Assembly: GCF_932526225.1 (NCBI RefSeq)
Contig: NC_064042.1
Location: forward strand, 15,573,040 to 15,637,039
Length of the DNA stretch: 64,000 nt
Origin: Nematostella vectensis
Taxonomy: Eukaryota; Cnidaria; Anthozoa; Actiniaria; Edwardsiidae
Reading direction: 5' to 3'
Below the pieces are notes generated by a model. That model had not been told where the DNA came from and ran no database searches. It worked only from the letters and a program-made list of their open reading frames with translations. This document shows, in pieces, positions 11,469-21,037 of the stretch. Position numbers and translations under genes: made by a program. Positions within the stretch are counted from its first letter, which is position 1, and the number at the start of each line of letters is the position of its first letter.

Positions 11469-12343
11469 ACCCAAGCATCCACCTCAGCCCCAGTGGTTTA
11501 GAGCCAGTTACAGACCAGCAGTTTTACAAGAGGCCTATCTAAGATCAACATTTCAACCAGAAGCTCCAAAGTTCAATGGTTGTTTTAAGAATCAAACACA
11601 GACACAAACCAAACGGCTCTTTTAGGAGCCACCACAGTTTTCAAAAGTGATGATCAAATTGCGAATAATAATCGCATTAAACATCTCAATAAAATGTTTC
11701 AAAATTAGTTAAATAATCCCCCATCCCCCAAATTAGAGACTATTTTCATTTTCTATGGATGCTTATGTCATTAAAATCAATAACTAAAATATTAACCACC
11801 GGTCGATACTTGGTAATTATAAGTTAGAATCTTTTAATGAAAACAAATCCAAAATAACAAACTTCATTCAAACCAAACGGATCAATCAAACTGTTAAAAC
11901 ATAAAGCAAGCCTTTAGTATCTCTGAAATACATAAAAAAAACATAAAGATCTACAATAACTTCTGAGAGTGGTTAGGGTTAAAAGAATAATAGCTGGGAT
12001 CACAGGAATGGAATACATCGAAGGAATATTTCGCACATGGCCGCAACAAAGTCGAAGACATGACACAGTTATAGCTTTGATTATTTACATACCTTTTCCC
12101 CGCCATAGACATTCCGAAAGAAACTATTTGCAGACCATTTATTCCATGATATTTCGGCCAATTTCCATTGTTATTCACTCTAAAACTACGAAATTCGCTC
12201 ACAAAATTCGCCATATCTGAAGTAAGAGCGTCACGTCAGCGCCTCTGTTGTGTTGTCAAGGATACATGGTACCTAGGCCCCCGCGACCAAAATCAATGCT
12301 GGGGGTAAAACTGAAAAATTCAGCCGTGCCTTAGAGGCACTGA
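11469..12343. other. 3' non-coding arm of the nested transposon
   Basis: AT-rich, with no coding signal. The region closes with the right inverted end near 12319-12344. Confidence 0.4.
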
Positions 12344-13397
12344 GAACGTCGGCCGAAATCTCGTGAGCCGCCTGAAAATCACGTTTGCAGGAGAAACGCT
12401 CCAGGACACCAACCGCTACGACGTCTTCAAGACGTATGAGGAGCTTTACCTGTCCAAGGTCGAGAGAGAGGACGGCCTGGAGCAAGGCATACAGTCAGAA
12501 GACATGCGCAAGCTTCGCTCCAAGGCTGGCGATAAAGCGACCAGTAACGCCAAGGAGAACGCTCTAGACGCCGCCCACGGGGCGAGGTACACCATCCCGC
12601 TAGACCATTCTCTGCTGACGGACCACGGCGTGCTTCTCAAGGGCGCTCTCCGAGGCGCTGCTCTTCGAGATCACGTTCGCAGCGGTCGACCAGGTAGTAG
12701 TCGGAAGCGATGCTACCAAATTATCCTATGGCATCAAAAATCTAGAGCTGGAGTACGAAAGCCTGAGGGACGACAACCTCGCCCGGTCCGCAGCCGCCGC
12801 CTACCACAACGGCACAACGTTCTTCTACGAGCAAGTGAACCTTCACAAGACCTTCGTGATTAACAAAGGAACGGACAGCATAATCAACAAGAGTGTCAAC
12901 CTGCCGCGAAGGTCTATGAGTGGTCTGTTGCTCCTCTTTGTGGAGCCATACACGGCAGGGGCTCGCGACACTGAGAAGTTCGTGTACCCCGACATCAAGA
13001 GCGTTCGCGTTACAATCGACGGCATGCCAAACAAGGTCTTCAGCCAGGGGCTGCACCCCACGGATTTCTGGAGGGAGGCGAAAAGGCGGTTCGTCCGCCT
13101 CTCCCCTGGGGGGCACAGCGGAGCGCCCGCCGCCCCGGCAATCGGCCCCGAGTCGTTCTATGGCGATAACAAGTTTGCTCTGTGGATCGACCTTCGAACG
13201 ACGGACGACAGTGCTATCCATGGGGGGTGGTCTCCGATTGGTCAATACCCGCGACGGTGTGAACCTCGAGATAAAACGCACGGCAAGCGGCACGAATACC
13301 GTAAACTGTCACGTGTTTGTGGTGGCCGACGCCCAAATGAACCTTATGAACGGACAGCTAGAGCCCATACAATACTGAGCACATACGCCTGAGCGGT

Positions 13398-14000
13398 ATG
13401 GACCCGAGAAACGTCCCATTTAACGCTCTCATCCTGGGCCCGACGTCATGCGGGAAGACCCAATTCGTAGAGGACCGGCTGCGCGGCCCTTTCCGGGGCA
13501 AGTTCGACTACACCGTACTCATGTGCACTACCTTTGTCTACAACAAAACATACGACGGCTTCGGCGAGGGCGACAATCGTCTGTTTTTCATCGCACCTGA
13601 AGCGGGTCAGATCGACATACTGCTGAGGTTTGTCTCCACTCTCTTCGAAGGCACTAATACGCTAATCATACTCGACGACTGTGCGGCCTCGAAAGACGTA
13701 AAGAGGCGCTCTGACCAGCTCGTCAGCTTGTCGTTCAGCGCGCGCCACGTGGGTATTAGCGTGTGGGTGATCACGCAGCAGCTCACCAGCATCACGAAGC
13801 CGTTCCGCGAGAACATCGCGGCCCTGGTGGTCTTCTATACCCCCAGCAAGGCGGACATGAAAGCTATCCTGCATGACTACGGCGCGGAGCTCTCAGAAGA
13901 GAAGATGAAAGAGTACATGAAGGCCCTCAAGACGAAAAAGTTCTCGAAGTTAGAGTTTTGCTTGCGTCACCCTTATACCATCGCCCTAGTTGAACGGTAA
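13398..14000 (+). CDS. DNA-packaging ATPase (A32/FtsK-HerA type)
   Basis: 200 residues, intact, starting 19 bases after the capsid stop. Walker A is LGPTSCGKTQF at residues 13-23. Walker B is TLIILDDC at about residues 88-95, followed by a sensor-like stretch (SVWVITQQLTSI). The homologue in element 2 (41244-41870) shares all of these and the closing LRHPY. In Polintons and related viruses this ATPase pumps the genome into the capsid. Its position directly downstream of the capsid gene is the usual one. It is one of few undamaged genes in element 1, so its frame has not yet been lost. Confidence 0.88.
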   Translation: MDPRNVPFNALILGPTSCGKTQFVEDRLRGPFRGKFDYTVLMCTTFVYNKTYDGFGEGDNRLFFIAPEAGQIDILLRFVSTLFEGTNTLIILDDCAASKDVKRRSDQLVSLSFSARHVGISVWVITQQLTSITKPFRENIAALVVFYTPSKADMKAILHDYGAELSEEKMKEYMKALKTKKFSKLEFCLRHPYTIALVER

Positions 14001-14055
14001 CGACCGCCCTAGGGCATAACGTGTGTGTGCACACGTGTTGCACCTTAGCCACGGC

Positions 14056-14667
14056 ATGATTTGCGACGAATACTTTGAGAGTCTTCTTGAGGGGGGCGCC
14101 GCAGGCCTCCCGGCCGTCGAGTCGTTGGACTGCTCGACGCATCCTGCCGGAACGGCAACCGGAGGTAAGCAAACTGAGATAGCAGACGTGAGGGAGAAAC
14201 TCGCGATTCTCCTAGCCTCGGGGAAGTCGAGAGAAATGGTAGGCAAGGCCCTGACTCACGACGACGTCAATCGCATGAGCGCCGAGGAGGTGAGGAGGTA
14301 CGAGAGGCGATACGAGACCGCTCTAGCCAGCCGGACTACAGACGCCCTGGCAGACAGCTTTCTGAAGCTTACGGCCAAGCTAGTAGGCATGGCGCTGCCG
14401 ATAGACAGTGTGGTCGATCTTCACAATGACCTAGTGTCCGACTACATCATCAAAAACGAGCTCCGCACATTGTGCGGAAGCCTGTCTCTACGCTGCGGTC
14501 GTTTGATGGCTTTAGCCGTCGGGGCGTTACACGTAGCACGTCATGTGAACACCGCCGGAACGGCAAGCGCTGACGCGCGGTGTCAACACGAGGTAGCAGT
14601 CGCAGACTCACCAGTGGTTTGCCCGCAAACGCACAGTGGCGAGTCTGCGACTGCTACCTCGTGCTGA
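14056..14667 (+). CDS. Conserved Polinton protein downstream of ATPase
   Basis: About 203 residues from the ATG at 14056. An upstream in-frame start at 14023 is possible but lacks similarity. Shared features with the element 2 protein at 40631-41158 include a leading acidic region, MVGKALTHDDVNRMSAEEV (element 2: LGTGMSLGDIKKLSAKDV), RRYETAL and a weakly hydrophobic C-terminal half (RLMALAVGALHVARHV). The extreme C-terminus is encoded inside a long hairpin (14582-14668), so the tail residues are probably not conserved. Role unknown. It is always found between ATPase and the small membrane-protein genes here. Confidence 0.65.
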   Translation: MICDEYFESLLEGGAAGLPAVESLDCSTHPAGTATGGKQTEIADVREKLAILLASGKSREMVGKALTHDDVNRMSAEEVRRYERRYETALASRTTDALADSFLKLTAKLVGMALPIDSVVDLHNDLVSDYIIKNELRTLCGSLSLRCGRLMALAVGALHVARHVNTAGTASADARCQHEVAVADSPVVCPQTHSGESATATSC

Positions 14668-14668
14668 C
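14582..14668. repeat. Long near-perfect hairpin
   Basis: The arm ACGAGGTAGCAGTCGCAGAC (from 14588) pairs with GTCTGCGACTGCTACCTCGT (14643-14662). The stem continues inward through a few mismatches to GTTTGC and GCAAAC around a CC loop. The stem is about 40 bp long. It overlaps the stop region of the preceding gene and ends before the next ATG at 14720, so it may end one transcript, be a former insertion scar, or be a protein-binding site. Confidence 0.85.
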
Positions 14669-14719
14669 GTTCATTTGAAAGCTTGCCACTTCTTCACCAA
14701 CCAAGTAGTTGCGTCACAA

Positions 14720-15313
14720 ATGGAGGAACCTCGAGGAAGTACTAGTGCCCAGCATCTCGCGGAACCTGACAAACAAGCTGCTCATGAACCTGCACGTACG
14801 CCTTCGGCGTTGGCGGAAGGAATCACGAGCCCCGAGCCACCCGCGACCCGACCTAAACACCCTGGGCGAGTCAAAGCTGGAAGGCGCTTGGCAGAGTGGA
14901 ACCGACTTAGCAGAGCGAAAAAAGAGACACTTCCTATCGTGCAACACATTGGGTCGCCGGTCGGTAGCGAACCGCAGGGACGCGAGGGCTTGCGCGCGCG
15001 CGCCGAAGGCATACACACACCAGTCCCGGAAAGCAACTCTGCTTGGTCGGCTAGCTCGGTTATCGGGGTCGCTGGTCTTCTAGTGTCATTGATCGGCCTC
15101 TACACACGTAGGCGGGAGCTAGCTGCCGCGCTCACTCGTACATCAGCTGTTAACCAGCGAGCTACCGATCAACTTGCAGTGGCCGACGACGTGGCTCCAC
15201 CCGCAAGGCCGCCGCTGGCGGCCGCACAGCAGACCAGGGATCGACTGCTTGCCGTTCCGGCGACAGCGCTTCGCGCTCCCGGACAATACAAATCTCGGCT
15301 GTTAGCCATGTAG
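14720..15313 (+). CDS. Small single-pass membrane protein of Polinton type
   Basis: 197 residues from the ATG at 14720. The N-terminal half is Pro/Glu/Ala-rich and hydrophilic and contains AGRRLAEWNRLSRAKKE, matching AGKKLAEYNRRAKEALAR of the element 2 protein at 40108-40560. One hydrophobic segment at about residues 112-130 (SSVIGVAGLLVSLIGLY) is followed by a basic cluster. The long Ala/Arg-rich tail has no counterpart in element 2 and spans one copy of the GCCGTTCCGGC palindrome, so the true end may have been lost. Probably a virion membrane or scaffold component, but this is inference. Confidence 0.55.
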   Translation: MEEPRGSTSAQHLAEPDKQAAHEPARTPSALAEGITSPEPPATRPKHPGRVKAGRRLAEWNRLSRAKKETLPIVQHIGSPVGSEPQGREGLRARAEGIHTPVPESNSAWSASSVIGVAGLLVSLIGLYTRRRELAAALTRTSAVNQRATDQLAVADDVAPPARPPLAAAQQTRDRLLAVPATALRAPGQYKSRLLAM

Positions 15314-15369
15314 TAAGCAGACATTTAGACACGAGGGCCCCACCCATATCCGCACGTCCGTGCATCACA

Positions 15370-15594
15370 ATGTCGACGACGCAGCAGAGCAAGATTACAA
15401 AGACCATTACCGACGCCGCAGTCATAACCGGCCTCGTCGCTGGTATCGGCTTGGTTGGGCGCAAGGTCTTGCGCGAGGACTTCAACAAAGACCCCTCCTC
15501 GAACGCCATGAACTACGCAAAAATGACTGCCGCCGTTGCAGGTGCTGTCGCTTTGAAGGGTTACCTTGAGGACCAGAAGATCCTGCCCATCTAG
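15370..15594 (+). CDS. Small two-segment membrane protein of Polinton type
   Basis: 74 residues, intact. Two hydrophobic stretches (AAVITGLVAGIGLVGRKV and KMTAAVAGAVALKGYL) flank a short loop containing DPSSNAMNYAK. The element 2 protein at 39848-40072 is the same length and shares the start (MST), DPSS..NYAK and the end YL..QKILP. Order relative to neighbours is the same in both elements. It resembles small virion membrane or tape proteins by size and composition. No specific function is recognised. Confidence 0.75.
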   Translation: MSTTQQSKITKTITDAAVITGLVAGIGLVGRKVLREDFNKDPSSNAMNYAKMTAAVAGAVALKGYLEDQKILPI

Positions 15595-15666
15595 TAGTGT
15601 ACTGTGGCACACTACTACATGTGTAGGCCATGTATTAGACTCCTGTTCACGTACACACACTACTCG

Positions 15667-16095
15667 ATGGCCTCCATCGCGATTTTGATTGGACGCGCCG
15701 TCCTAAACGCGACTGCATTCGTTGGTGGCAACTACCTCGCAAAGTTCCTGTCGAACGATGAGAGCCCTGCCTTAGCTGAGAAGGAGAGACACGACAAAGA
15801 ACTAGAGAAATACCAACAAGACTATAAACGCTACCAACAGCGGCGACAAAAAAAATCATCCATTGGCAAGCTCAAAGTCGCGAGAGAGGGTCCCTCGCAA
15901 AGCAAAACTTCACCGAAACTGACTACGCGCTCAAACTCTACAACCAGACCCGGCCAAAACAATCCCTGGAGTCGATGCGGGCCCCCGAGCTGTCCGACTA
16001 CTACATCCCCAGCAAAACGCAAAAAAAACGCCGAGTTGGCGTACATTGACGCCGGCGCTCTCGCCATCGGCTACACAGCTAGCCGCTTGCTGTGA
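15667..16095 (+). pseudogene. Conserved Polinton protein with two compensating frameshifts
   Basis: The N-terminal 55 residues (MASIAILIGRAVLNATAFVG and the coiled EKYQQDYKRYQQRRQ) and the last 20 (ELAYIDAGALAIGYTASRLL) match the element 2 protein at 39399-39815 in the same frame. The middle does not. In another frame the middle reads ETDYALKLYNQTRPK and APELSDYYIPSK, which is the expected sequence (element 2: APELS-like PELSDYYRPS). The frame is lost at the A run near 15848 and regained at the A run near 16020. Whether these are real or assembly errors, the pair gives an open frame with a scrambled middle. Hydrophobic ends and a central coiled coil suggest a membrane-associated virion protein. 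Confidence 0.65.
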
Positions 16096-16099
16096 TGTA

Positions 16100-16275
16100 G
16101 CTGCCGTTCCGGCGCTGCATTTAGGCGGCCTTTTTCCATGCTGCGCGTATACGCATACGTACGCTTCGCGCAGCAGTGCGTATACGCATGCGTATACGTA
16201 AGCCGAAGGCGTAGCAGACGGCAACCGCCTGTTGGAGACTGTACATGCGTTGCGACGCATCGCGATACGCACGTA
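16100..16275. promoter_or_regulatory. Palindrome-rich spacer upstream of integrase
   Basis: It contains GCCGTTCCGGC near 16103, several CGTATACG motifs and a perfect 20-bp palindrome centred on GCATGC at about 16179-16198. It lies between the last small gene and the integrase start and is a candidate control region. Confidence 0.45.
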
Positions 16276-17041
16276 ATGGCGGCGAAGCGCATGTCCGACG
16301 AAGAACTCGATGCGTTCCTTCGTCCTATATACTACGCCAGAGGCGGCTTCCAGGGAGTGACCGCTCTGCATGCCAAACTTCCCAAGGGCTCAGCCTCCAT
16401 AGATCGAGTGCGCAAGTGGGTAAGCTTGCAGCCCGTCGGGGGCTACACGCAGACACCCCCTCCTCCGACTACCTACGCCCACTTCTCGGAGCAGATACCA
16501 AACCGTATCCACCAGTCGTACCTGCTATTCTTGCCAACCGACCGCGGGTAAAGTATGCCCTGACTGTCGTTGACGTTGCTTCACGATATAAAGCCGCCCG
16601 CCCACTGAGGACTAAGAGCGCGGCCGTCGTCTCCCGCGAACTCGCTGACATCTATGCAGAGGGACCTCTCACATGGCCTAAAGTCCTCATGGTTGATGAC
16701 GGCACGGAGTTCAAGGGTGCTACCACAAAGCTCCTAACAGACCACGGGGTGGAGGTCCGACGGGCTGAGCCACGGCACTACAGGAGCCAAGCTTTCGCCG
16801 AGTCTTTCCACCGCTGGCTGGCACAGCCCCTATTTCGTGCGCAGTACTCGAAGGAGCTTGCATCCGGCAAGACAAACCGCTAGTGGGTTACTGCTTTGCC
16901 AATGGTCATCTCGGACAACGAGGAGGACCTTCAGGACAAGGGCCGACGGCGAGCGACGGACCCGTGGTGGACAAGCAAGGCATACCCAATACTAAAGAGG
17001 GTCATGGACCCCGGACAGCCAGTGTTGTATTACACGGCGTA
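16276..17041 (+). pseudogene. Retroviral-type DDE integrase, broken
   Basis: The start MAAKRMSDEELDAFL at 16276 leads to RIHQSYLLFLPTDR, where a one-base shift near 16545 moves the frame to YALTVVDVASRYK (first Asp), KVLMVDDGTEF (second Asp) and SQAFAESFHRWL (Glu). An in-frame TAG falls at about 16881, then WVTALP continues, and about 80 residues present in the element 2 integrase are missing before RRRATDPWW and GQPVLYY. All three catalytic acids survive, but the gene is split and shortened. The protein would join element ends to target DNA. Confidence 0.75.
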
Positions 17042-17115
17042 ATCTAAGCACGGCTTCACGCGTTCGCAGTTGCGTAGCGCGACGCTAGCGTCACGCTAGC
17101 GTCACGCTAGCGCGA
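17042..17115. terminator. Convergent spacer with tandem palindromes
   Basis: Between integrase and replication gene, which face each other. It has about three copies of a 10-bp unit GCTAGCGTCA built on the GCTAGC palindrome (17085-17111). It may serve as a two-way terminator. No further evidence. Confidence 0.3.
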
Positions 17116-20100
17116 TCAGCGCTTGTGCCTTTTATTGCAGCTAACGCACGTGAGTCTGACATTCCACTTGTAGTGACCCTGACTGTCGTCCCGCCTGTCG
17201 ATACTGAAGCATTGGGGATGACTCTTGGTGTACCCCTGAAGCAGAAGCTGAGTGCCACAGAGCGTGCACTTCTTTTCCGCGTCAGCAATCATGCCAAGTA
17301 CGTGGTCTACCGTCAGAACGTGGTGCGGTCCCGTTACTTTGTGCGACCCTTTTGCCTGTCGTCTATAGCGTATCCCTTGATTCGCGCTATAATGAGCTCT
17401 TCACTGGGCGTAGCCTGCAGTCGTGTGGGAACCAAGGCACCTGGGGTGTCATCGCGGGGGATCACTCGGACTATCTGGTCGGCGAGCCGCACGAGGGAGA
17501 TGCCGGTGTATACAGCATTCGTGATCCAGCCCTCAAAGCTGTGGTCTATGATAAACAGACGCCTTGGAGTCTGGATAGTCTTGCCCTGCACCCGGTGGAC
17601 TGTCCCCCAGCCCGCGCATTTCCACTCGAGAAGAAGCCCGTTAAGGAGCACGCCGAGAGGGACCTCGACTACCGTGCCTTTGTACGCGTCGACCTTCTCA
17701 CCCCTTTTGCCTGGCACGGGCACCGGCCGCCCTTGCTTGCGATAACGATGCGCGACGCTAGGATCGGGGTCAAAGCGGATGGTTGCTGGCAATCGGGGGT
17801 AGTTTTTCCTGTGGTGCTCTATCAATCGCTGCTGAACAAGGGCCCCCATCTTGTTGGTCGAGCACACCCACATATCTCTTGGGTGGGCCTCCCCACCCAA
17901 CCACCCCACCCTACTCCTCTCGAAACACCTCAAGCTCTTGGGAATACCCTCTCTTGGGAGATACCCTAGGATGGCGCGTAGCACCTTAGTCTGTACCTTA
18001 CAGCACTCGTCAATGATAATCACTTCTGCGAGACGGTCGAGTTTGTGCCCCAGCTCGGAAGGTCTCCACTCCTCTATCGGCTTCTCCGCTGGTATGCAGA
18101 GGTAGTGGTGGTAGGTTTGAGCCTTCACCGCGAGGCGCGGGTTGTTGCGATGGTCGTGGGCGAGGTCGTTCTCGGGGGTGAGTACCACAACGCTGCGGCC
18201 GCGGAACATGCTCACCACCCACTCGGTCTTCCCCGATCCTCCCTGGCCGGCTAGATACATCCTTGCAGAGGTTGCGGCCAATAGATCGAACGGCAGACTC
18301 GGCGCAGTGCTTGGCTCCCTAGCCAAGCACCCCGACCTCTTCGGACCCCAAGCCCCTTCGGGTCGCCACTCGTACCCAGGCTTCTTGTGGCGCCACTCTC
18401 CATAACTCGGATTTCGCTCTACGAGCTTCACACCACTGGGCACCGGCTTTGCGTATATGGCATCTGTGCACACTCGGAGGGCGTCTTCGCGAGGGATCCG
18501 CCTCAACATGCCTCGCAACGCTATGTTTGTGTACGCCAAGACGAAGGCCCTGATATGGTACCATTGTGAGCGCCGGACACCGTCTTTGTATTGGATCAGA
18601 TGAGCCCCGTCGGCATGCTCGAAGTTAAGTAAGTGGTCGGTGCCCGCAAGGAGGTTTGTCAGATACGCGGCTTCTTCACGGTCGCGGACTACGATCGAGG
18701 ACTCGTCGCGAGCGCACTTGCCTACGAAACGGACAGCGAGATCTTGACCCTGCGAGTCTTCGCCGCCGGGGCGGCACGCGATGGAGTGGGGGAACTTGAT
18801 GGAGTCCTTTTTTCCGACGCTATACAACACCTCCCTCGCCGCGGCCATGACTGGGTCACCCGAGTCTAACAGGTCCTTGAGCTCTGGCGTGGTGATCCAG
18901 CCCTCGTTTTGTTCCAAGTGCTGCCCTACCCTCCCGGAAGTGTAGGGGTGGCAGGCCTCAGAGAACCCCCACACGGTCAGCTGAATGGCCCCGGTCAGTT
19001 GAAGAACCTCGCTCAATGGCCGTCCCGCAACATCCGCTATACGATACACGTTCGTAGGGAAGCCGTATTTCCGTACCAGATCAATGGCGTCCGAGGCGCC
19101 GCCGAAGACGCTGTCCTCGCATCCTAGGTACGCCGCACGCATGTCGATGTGCGCATGAGGCTGCGCCCCTAAGTTTTCCTTGCTATTCCACACTTTGGAC
19201 TCAACCTGCGCCGCTTGCCAGACGTCCCTGTATTTAAGAGGCGTTGGCCTGATGTTCTCTCTTTGGGTCCACTTCTTGAAGCGATACCCTATTGCACCGC
19301 CCATCGAGTGCGTAGCTCCGGTGTACTCTTGGTAGGCTGGGAGGTCATCAGGGAGCCATTGAGGATCATATCCAGTCTCGTCTGTAAACGCTCTTTCGAT
19401 AGCCCATCCCTCTTGTCCCGATCGGTACAGTTTGCCTTCGTGCGTGACTATAACACGCCCACATAGCCAGATCCTCGTGCTTCTGGGGATCGCCCTGTTT
19501 ATAAAGCGAATGAGCACCTCTCGCACTTTTGCCTCGCGCGTTTTTGCGGCGGCACTGGTAGCGCGAGGCGCTGCCTCCCCCTGACATAACGAACGAAGCT
19601 TCCTCTCAGCCTCGAAGTCTAGGCCGTGGACGCTCGCGATCGCAGGTGGTTCGGTCGGAAGCTCCGCCCAGGCGTGGTTATTGTGGCAAGGGATGGTGAT
19701 CCTCGTCTTAGTCCCGTACTTCCCCGAGTCCCACAGGACGTTACCCAGGGCGTCCACGTCTACTAGCTTTACCTCGAGCTTCTTTTCCTTCTCAAAGAGG
19801 TCTTCTTTGGTGCATCCCGTAGTGGCCAGCTTCTTGTCAAATCGCTCGAGGATCTTGCTTCGTGTCTTGGTTAGACCAAGGGAGCGCGAGGTGCCGCGAT
19901 TCCTCAAGAAGTCGGCAACATAGCTCACAACACAGTTAACGAAGGCGTCACTCCCCTCTTGCTCAAACATTGGCCCAGGCTCACCATTTTGCTCAGGTAA
20001 AGGGCGAAGCTCGTATCTCACGTAGACTAGGTACTCTAGTCCTTTCCCCCAAATACCCGCATCGATGCCTTCCAGGGCACCGACTGCGATTTGGCCCCCT

Positions 20101-20981
20101 CCTTTGATTAACGACCCACCGATCTTATGCTCCGAGTGCTCTTCCTCCTCTGTGATTGGCACCAATGGCTCTGCGTGGCCTTACCAACGACCGTAAAGAG
20201 CCTGTAACGCCGGTCGGGGTCTACCATCTCGAGCACCAGCGGAAGCACTGCGTTCGCCCGCAGAGACTCTCGCTCGTGCGAGACCCACCCACCACACAGG
20301 CCCCCGCATAACCGGCTTTAGAGCAATGACACCTTTTCCACCAAGATCTCGTATCTCCTGGTAAACACCGGCGCTTATGTCTTGGCCCCGAAGAGTGGCA
20401 TCCACGCTTGGGGACCGAAGATGGGCGCCGCCGACGAAGTGAAAATAGTACTCCTCGGGGTCTAAGCTCTCTGGGCCCTCTTGCCGCCGTCCCGGCAGCA
20501 GAGGGTCGACTTCCTCTGTCCACACTTTCACCGGTACGAGCGGCTGAAGCAGCTTGTGTTTGACATCGTCGGGGATGTCCTCGTCCAGGATGTTCTGGAC
20601 CAGCCCTGCCAGTACGGCGGGCGCCTCTTTGTCAGGCATGCTATCGAGAATCTCCTGGTAAACACCGGCGCTTATGTCTCGGCCCCGAAGAGTGGCATCC
20701 ACGCTTGGAAACCGAAGATGGGCGCCCCCGACGAAGTGAGAATAGTACTCCTCAGGGTCTAAGCTCTCTGGGCCCTCTTGCCGCCGTCCCGGCAGCAAAG
20801 GGTCGACTTCCTCTGTCCACACCTTCGCCGGTATGAGCGGCTTAAGCAGCGTGTGTTTGACATCGTCGGGGATGTCCTCGTCCAGGATGTTCTGGACCAG
20901 CCCTGCCAGTACGGCGGGCGCATCTTTGTCACACATGCTACCGAGAACCTCCTCTATGTAAGCGTCCATGTTTGGGCACAC
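17116..20981 (-). pseudogene. Replication protein: repeat + PolB-like + SF1 helicase + HNH-like
   Basis: The start MCPNMDAYIEEVLGSM at 20981 opens a region with two 99-residue direct copies. A single in-frame TAA at 20181-20183 separates this from the main body (20180-17334), which is in the same frame. Body landmarks are an early Cys and His pair (FVNCVVSYVADF, NNHAWAEL), a PolB motif A candidate HIDMRAAYLG near residue 335, a thumb-side helix YHIRAFVLAYTNIALRG, motif C candidate VCTDAIYA, then SF1 helicase Walker A GQGGSGKTEW, Walker B VIIIDECC and motif V/VI region TVHRVQGKT with YTGISLVR. Past the stop at 17334 the neighbouring frame continues through a C-x2-C and FSIDRRD..GH..N..LTC..CN HNH-like zinc domain to 17116, so one shift has cut it off. 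Polymerase motifs are degenerate but placed as expected. Full length would be near 1290 residues. Confidence 0.65.
20357..20950 (-). repeat. 297-bp tandem duplication inside the replication gene
   Basis: Two adjacent copies with a period of 297 bp (99 codons) are nearly identical. Both encode APAVLAGLVQNILDEDIP, KVWTEEVDPLLPGRRQ and SVDATLRG. Because the unit keeps frame, the duplication is coding-neutral and recent. Confidence 0.85.
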
Positions 20982-21037
20982 CTTGTGCCACCCAGTCTCT
21001 AACTGAGCGTTTGGGTATGCCCTGTGCCACCCAGTCT

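Larger units (their letters stand above)
6240..12344 (+). mobile_element. Unclassified 6.1-kb DNA transposon nested in the capsid gene
   Basis: Comparison with the intact coding order of the element 2 capsid puts the insertion between the two Asn codons of VNN and the following Val. The ends are CTCAGTGC at 6240 and GCACTGAG ending at 12344. The imperfect 24-bp inverted ends read CAGTGCATTTAAGGCAAGG on the left and, reverse complemented, CAGTGCCTCTAAGGCACGG on the right. A 2-bp AA duplication (6238-6239 and 12345-12346) restores the frame exactly. The cargo is one spliced gene (7301-11468). The ends do not match CACTA orientation, and I do not recognise the superfamily. Confidence 0.75.
6007..13378 (+). 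pseudogene. Major capsid protein (double jelly-roll), split by a transposon
   Basis: The 5' part, 6007-6239, encodes the N-terminus with NPSTASPGETLYVAVPKL and HANNTVVNN. The 3' part resumes at 12345 with LVSRLKITFAGETLQDTN and continues to 13378, ending QLEPIQY. The element 2 capsid at 41899-43137 aligns over the whole length and shows that nothing but the insertion separates the halves. Further damage in the 3' part includes a frameshift near 12640, a return to another frame near 12835 (NKSVNLPRRSMSGLLLLF, DGMPNKVFSQGL, NKFALWIDLRTTDDS) and one more near 13230, where the frame ending NLMNGQLEPIQY takes over. The family is the DJR capsid shared by Polintons and related viruses, which builds the icosahedral shell. 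Confidence 0.8.

Noticed and set aside
6240-12344. CACTA/EnSpm assignment for the nested transposon
   Set aside because: The ends read CTCAGTGC inward, the opposite sense to CACTA termini, and the protein does not show the family motifs.
17125-17969. Plus-strand frames of about 205 codons opposite the replication gene
   Set aside because: They lie antisense to the well-supported helicase frame, share no similarity with known proteins, and arise from GC-rich codon use.
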